Assembly: GCA_026706395.1 (NCBI GenBank)
Contig: JAPOYU010000135.1
Coordinates: 1 to 8,038 of the forward strand
From: Chloroflexota bacterium
GTDB lineage: Bacteria; Chloroflexota; Anaerolineae; Aggregatilineales; Phototrophicaceae
Reading direction: 5' to 3'
DNA length: 8,038 nucleotides
Below the pieces are notes generated by a model. That model saw only the letters and a program-made list of their open reading frames with translations. It was not told the DNA's origin and did not search any database. The translations under genes were made by a program, and so were the position numbers. Numbering within the stretch: position 1 is the stretch's first letter; every line of letters starts with the position of its first letter. Below are positions 4,390-8,038 of this stretch, one piece after another.

Positions 4390-6107
4390 GATGATGTCGC
4401 CCGCTCCACGGCTTCGAGCTCGGCAATTGTCGTTTCGATCAAGCTTACCGCGCCCCGCAGTGTATCGGCGTCAAATGCGAACTTGGCGCCGGCCGCCCGA
4501 TAGACCTGTGGCAGGGAGACGGTCGTGCCAAGCCGCAATGCCTGACGATACTGCCGCAGTGCCGTTTCGTGATCGTTGAGCGAATTCGCCCAGACCTGGA
4601 CCGCGCCCAGCTGTGCCAATCCATATTCGATGAAAAAGAAAGGCAGGCTAAAGATATGCATACGCTCGCGCCAGCGGAAGCGCTTATAATTCTCAAAGCC
4701 GCTGTAATCAATGACGGGCATGTGGCGGTCCCAAAGGCTTTCCCATTGGTCGTCGCACTTTTCGGGGTCGCGAGCCTGGTCATGATGCGTATAAACCCAG
4801 TGCTGGAAGCCTACCACGATAGCGACAAGACACCAAAAGCGCAGCGAATCTTCCAGGTGCTCGATACGGGCGCGGGCGGCATCGGCTCGCGAATAAAAGC
4901 CGCCGTTGGCCGCCGACAGATAAGGCGCCGCCAAGAGTTCTATGGCCATCGAGGCCACTTCGGCAAATTCGAGTGGCGCGTCCCGCTGCTGCGCCCAAGG
5001 CAAGTAGTCATCGGAAAAGGAGTGAAATGCGTGACCAGCCTCGTGGAGCATGATCTGCACATCGGCATGCAAGCCTACCGCATTCATGAACAAGAAAGGA
5101 CGCCGCGATAAGGGAAAATACGAGCAGTAACCGCCCGGCGCTTTGTTCGGTCGATTGTCCAGGTCCAGGCAGCCGTCGTCGCGCATCAGCGTCAGGTAGC
5201 CCGCCAGTTCCGCATCCAGGGCGCGGAAGATGGCGATGGTCTTGTCCTGCAAGTCGGCGACATCGTTAAAAGGGCGCAGCGGGGACCTGCCCTGGGGGTC
5301 ATTCTGCGTATCCCAAGGTCGCAGCCTGTCCACCGCCAGCGCCCGCCGCCGCCGCTCCATGCTTCGCGCGTAGGCCGGCGTCACCACTTCCTCGATGGCA
5401 TCCACGAAGGACAGCGCATCCGCCGGCGTATAATCAAAACGGTTGAGCGCCTTCCATCTGTAGGCGCGGTAATCGGGCATGTCGGCATTGGCTGCAATCT
5501 GCGAACGCAAGTCAAGGGAACGTGCCCAAATATCGTTGAGTTGGTCGCGGTCTTCCAGGCTGCGTTGGGAGGACAGGCGCCAGGCGCGTTCGCGACGGTC
5601 GCGGTCGGGCTCGGACAAGATTGGCTGCAGCTGCCGCAGCGTCACTTGCTCGCCTTCCCATTCCACGGTCTGGGCGCCGATGACGCGATTGTATTCGGTG
5701 GCCAGGTTCTGCTCGGCGCTCAGTAGCGGCAAATTCTCTTCGCGGAAGAGCTCGATGCCGCCCCGCATTTTCCGCAAGGCGATCTCCATGCCCGCTGGCT
5801 GCAAGCCGCTTTCCACCAGCTTGCGATTGAGCTGATTCTGCACGCGGCTGTATTCCGGCTGAATGTGATCGTTGAAGATGCGATAGCGTTCTACGGCGGC
5901 TTCATCCGAGGTATCCACCGTCGTGGCGACGAAGGCGCGACTGCCAATCTCATAATAGAGGCGCGTGATTTGCGTCCAGCCGTCTAGCCAGCTCTCCACG
6001 TTATCCGCGCTCAAGTCGACGGCGACCAATGCTTGCGCCAGGGGCTCGAATTCGTCCCAAGTCCAGTCCCGGCAATGCTCGTATGTTTCGGGTAGCCCTT
6101 CAAACAT
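4386..6107 (-). CDS. M3 family oligoendopeptidase (PepF-like, divergent)
   Basis: This is a complete 573-residue zinc metallopeptidase of family M3, cytosolic enzymes that cut short peptides inside a deep channel. The zinc site is LHEAGHAFHSF: H355, catalytic E356 and H359. The third ligand is probably E383 in EFAEVASM, 24 residues after H359, as in the family. Residues 336-350 (RPFLFMNAVGLHADV) form the usual strand leading into the active helix. HIFSLPFFFIEYGLAQLGAVQVW (484-506) is the conserved late region with the substrate-contacting tyrosine. The N-terminal 200 residues are helical and charged, as in M3. No signal peptide is present. The ATG at 6107 follows AGGAG by 12 nt, and an in-frame TAG lies 6 codons upstream. 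It lies 30 nt after the DUF3052 gene and overlaps the nucleotidyltransferase by 4 nt. By eye it is clearly different from the other M3 peptidase upstream, so it is not a recent duplicate. Peptide specificity is unknown. Confidence 0.93.
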   Translation of the reverse strand: MFEGLPETYEHCRDWTWDEFEPLAQALVAVDLSADNVESWLDGWTQITRLYYEIGSRAFVATTVDTSDEAAVERYRIFNDHIQPEYSRVQNQLNRKLVESGLQPAGMEIALRKMRGGIELFREENLPLLSAEQNLATEYNRVIGAQTVEWEGEQVTLRQLQPILSEPDRDRRERAWRLSSQRSLEDRDQLNDIWARSLDLRSQIAANADMPDYRAYRWKALNRFDYTPADALSFVDAIEEVVTPAYARSMERRRRALAVDRLRPWDTQNDPQGRSPLRPFNDVADLQDKTIAIFRALDAELAGYLTLMRDDGCLDLDNRPNKAPGGYCSYFPLSRRPFLFMNAVGLHADVQIMLHEAGHAFHSFSDDYLPWAQQRDAPLEFAEVASMAIELLAAPYLSAANGGFYSRADAARARIEHLEDSLRFWCLVAIVVGFQHWVYTHHDQARDPEKCDDQWESLWDRHMPVIDYSGFENYKRFRWRERMHIFSLPFFFIEYGLAQLGAVQVWANSLNDHETALRQYRQALRLGTTVSLPQVYRAAGAKFAFDADTLRGAVSLIETTIAELEAVERATSS

Positions 6108-6137
6108 ATTTTCGTCATTCTCCTACCTGCTCGCACC

Positions 6138-6548
6138 TCAGCGATCTTCCAGTCGATATACCAACTTGAGACCGGACCATTGCGCGTCGATGGCGGCAAC
6201 TTTCACATCCACCAAGCCGCCCGCCAGCGCCACATCGCGAACGACATCTTCCGTGATGTCAGTCGGCATCTTAGCCGCTTTTTTGTACCAGGATATCCAG
6301 ATCATGCCGTCCTTCTTGATGGCGGACTTCAGATCGTCGAAGCCAGCTTCATAATCCGCTCGCCGGACGAAAAACGCCTGCACGAAGTCGTAGTCAGCGC
6401 GGCTCATTCCTTTCTCAATGGTGACATCCGGCGGCAACTCTCCCAACAGATCAAGGTAATGATCGGGCGGGTTCAAAAGCGCCATACGCACGCCGGGCTT
6501 GATGCCCAGCTTCTTGACCAGGGGCGTTGCGGAGTAGCCAGCTGTCAT
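6138..6548 (-). CDS. DUF3052 family protein
   Basis: This 136-residue cytosolic protein matches the pattern I know for DUF3052: an opening AGYSATPLVKKLGIKPG (3-19), a short MALLNPP strand (22-28), GMIWISWYKK (81-90), the segment PTDITEDVVRDVALAGGLVDVKVAAID (95-121) and the end QWSGLKLVYRLEDR (123-136). The family has no firmly established biochemical role. It looks like a small alpha/beta fold without catalytic motifs that I can identify. The ATG at 6548 lies 9 nt after the stop of the pepF gene, with only a weak Shine-Dalgarno (GGCCGGA) that nearly touches that stop, so translation may depend on ribosomes finishing pepF. Its position between two M3 peptidases suggests, but does not prove, a link to peptide turnover. 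Family call is strong; function is open. Confidence 0.88.
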   Translation of the reverse strand: MTAGYSATPLVKKLGIKPGVRMALLNPPDHYLDLLGELPPDVTIEKGMSRADYDFVQAFFVRRADYEAGFDDLKSAIKKDGMIWISWYKKAAKMPTDITEDVVRDVALAGGLVDVKVAAIDAQWSGLKLVYRLEDR

Positions 6549-6557
6549 TTGTCCGGC

Positions 6558-8038
6558 CTAGGCGAACTTGCTCGGATAGAGTTCGCGCGCCAGAGATTCC
6601 GCCCCCGCGATCCATTCCTCGATCACATCGATGCCCTTTTGCCAGAAGCCGGGGTCGTTGATATCGACGCCGACCTGCGCCAGCAGTCGATCGGGATAAT
6701 CCGAATCGCCGGCCGCCAGCAAGTCGATGTATTTTGGCACGAAGGGATCGCCCTCTTCCCCGTAAATCCGATAGAGCGCCAGCACAAGCAACTCGCCGAA
6801 GGAGTAGGCGTAGACGTAGCCGGGCGTATGCAGGAAATGCGGCACATAACTCCACCAACTGCCATACTCTTCGGTGATGGTGACGCTGTCGCCGAACATA
6901 TCGCGCTGCGTCGCCAGCCAGAGCTCGTTGAAGCGCTCGGCGGTAAGCTCGCCTTCGCTGCGGCGAGCGGTGTGCATTTTGTCTTCGAAGCGATTCATCG
7001 ATATCTGCCGGAAGACGGTGGCGAAGGTATCCTCAATCTTCTCGGTCAGCATCGACAGTTTGACTTCCTGATCGTCCTCCGCCGCCATCAAATCCTGAAA
7101 TACCAGCATCTCGGCGAAAGTCGATGCCATCTCGGCGGTGGTCAATGGCGTATACAGGGCGAAGAGACCCTTCTCCTTGCCGGAGAGATACATATGGATG
7201 CCATGCCCCAGCTCATGCGCCAGTGTCGTGACGTCGCGCGTGTCGCCCAGATAATTCAGGAAAACGTAGGGATTGGCGGAGGCGACCGTTGAGGCGGCAA
7301 AAGCGCCACCACGTTTATTGGGCAGAACCGGCGCGTGAATCCAGCTGTGATCGAAGAAGCGCTGCGCCACCGTCTTCATCCGCGGGCTGAAGTTGTCGAA
7401 GGCATCCAGCACGATATCGCGCGCCTGCTCCCAGACATAGAAGGCTTCGCTCTCCTTCAAGTCAAGCGGCGCGTAGCGGTCGTAGTCGTATAGTTCTTCG
7501 TAACCGAGCAGCGCCCGCTTCAGTTCATAGTGCCGCGCCACCAGGCCGTAGTTGCTGGTGACGGTCGAAACCAGCGCCTCGACCACTTCGTCCCCTGCTT
7601 TATTGCTCAGGTTGCGGGATGAAATCCAACTGTCATAGCCGCGGCGCCGGTCGCTGTTCGCCTTGTCCAAAGCCAGGGTATTGAAGATGAAGGTCAGCTC
7701 CATCGATTTCTCACTAAGCTTGTCGGTCAGTTTGCGCCAAGCCATCTCGCGCACATCGCGATCGACATCGCGCAGCTTGTTTAGCACGAAGGTCATATTG
7801 ACTTCTTCGCCCAGCCAGTCGAAGCGGAAAGCGCTGGTCAACTGGGTGAAGAAGCGGGTCCAGGCGGCGCTGCCCGTAACTTGTTTTTCGATTATGATCT
7901 GCTCTTCGGCTTCGCTGAGATTGTACGGGCGGTAACGCCGCTCCGCCTCGAGATAGTAGCGATACTCGGCGACGGCTGGATCAGCGAGAATCGCGGCCGC
8001 CGCGTCGTCGCCCAGCGCGTTCCACTCCAGATCGAAGA
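6558..8038 (-). CDS. pepF: Oligoendopeptidase F (M3B), partial: N-terminus beyond window
   Basis: The frame is open from the right edge to the TAG at 6558-6560, giving 492 visible residues; PepF proteins have about 600, so roughly 100 N-terminal residues lie outside. The zinc motif is LAHELGHGIHMYLSG, encoded at 7203-7217 (visible residues H274, E275, H278), with the likely third ligand E302 in TTAEMASTFAEM. Upstream, EAFYVWEQARDIVLDAFDNFSPRMKTVAQRFFDHSWIHA and NKRGGAFAASTVASANPYVFLNYLGDTRDVTTLAHE are typical of PepF. Downstream, YVPHFLHTPGYVYAYSFGELLVLALY holds the conserved substrate-binding tyrosines. The enzyme is expected to cleave short peptides in the cytosol. A TTG at 7841 could be read as a start, but family-like sequence (YYLEAERRYRPYNLSEAEE) continues upstream of it, so the real start is further out. 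It is the first visible gene of the minus-strand cluster. Confidence 0.95.
   Translation of the reverse strand, partial: FDLEWNALGDDAAAAILADPAVAEYRYYLEAERRYRPYNLSEAEEQIIIEKQVTGSAAWTRFFTQLTSAFRFDWLGEEVNMTFVLNKLRDVDRDVREMAWRKLTDKLSEKSMELTFIFNTLALDKANSDRRRGYDSWISSRNLSNKAGDEVVEALVSTVTSNYGLVARHYELKRALLGYEELYDYDRYAPLDLKESEAFYVWEQARDIVLDAFDNFSPRMKTVAQRFFDHSWIHAPVLPNKRGGAFAASTVASANPYVFLNYLGDTRDVTTLAHELGHGIHMYLSGKEKGLFALYTPLTTAEMASTFAEMLVFQDLMAAEDDQEVKLSMLTEKIEDTFATVFRQISMNRFEDKMHTARRSEGELTAERFNELWLATQRDMFGDSVTITEEYGSWWSYVPHFLHTPGYVYAYSFGELLVLALYRIYGEEGDPFVPKYIDLLAAGDSDYPDRLLAQVGVDINDPGFWQKGIDVIEEWIAGAESLARELYPSKFA

Noticed and set aside
6180..7292. 370-residue open frame opposite the DUF3052 and pepF genes
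   Set aside because: It spans two well-supported genes on the other strand and its translation matches no family pattern; it is a shadow frame.
7839..7841. TTG as the start of the pepF gene
   Set aside because: The frame remains open to the window edge with PepF-like sequence before it, so the gene is truncated by the window and not short.

Overview
The window is about 8 kb of GC-rich bacterial chromosome. It holds nine protein-coding genes, seven complete and two cut by the window edges. The likely source is an environmental, uncultivated-type bacterium, and I lean towards Chloroflexota. The reasons are the pairing of PepF-like M3 peptidases with a DUF3052 protein, a cysteine-free ribosomal protein S4 standing alone, and intergenic strings of the CCCCA..CCAGCCCCT type. 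This placement rests on general impression, not on a phylogenetic marker search. I see no phage, integrase, transposase, CRISPR array, tRNA or rRNA.

Layout. (1) Positions 1-829, minus strand: N-terminal two thirds of a GT4-type glycosyltransferase that runs off the left edge. (2) 944-1402, plus: a small DUF697-like membrane-associated protein with an acidic tail. (3) 1403-1675: intergenic, with an imperfect inverted repeat built on GGACAC. (4) 1676-2805, plus: a two-gene unit in which an unrecognised 94-residue protein overlaps by 4 nt a phytanoyl-CoA dioxygenase-like Fe(II)/2-oxoglutarate oxygenase. (5) 2806-3095: intergenic, with two copies of a ~60-bp palindromic repeat in opposite orientation. 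(6) 3096-3722, plus: rpsD as a single gene, followed after 8 nt by a third copy of that repeat. (7) 3913-8038, minus: a tight four-gene cluster transcribed right to left: PepF-like M3 peptidase (its 5' end lies outside the window), DUF3052 protein, a second and divergent M3 peptidase, and an RfaE2-like nucleotidyltransferase. Gaps are 9 nt, 30 nt and a 4-nt overlap, so these genes are very probably co-transcribed.

How the parts relate. The minus-strand cluster looks like a peptide-degradation unit with two M3 zinc peptidases around a small DUF3052 protein. The sugar-nucleotide enzyme at its end may simply share the transcript. The glycosyltransferase, DUF697 protein and oxygenase unit show no clear functional link to it. 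rpsD and the minus-strand cluster converge on 3723-3912.

The most noteworthy non-coding signal is the repeat family at 2811-2871, 2902-2980 (reverse) and 3731-3790. All three copies share one architecture: an 8-bp perfect stem with a 4-nt loop, then CATCC, 7-8 nt, and AGGGA(A)GGG. The stem sequence itself differs between copies by paired, compensating changes, which suggests that the folded structure is what is conserved. One copy carries an internal 21-bp tandem duplication. No wholly new multi-gene system is evident; the repeat family and the M3-DUF3052-M3 cluster are the best leads.
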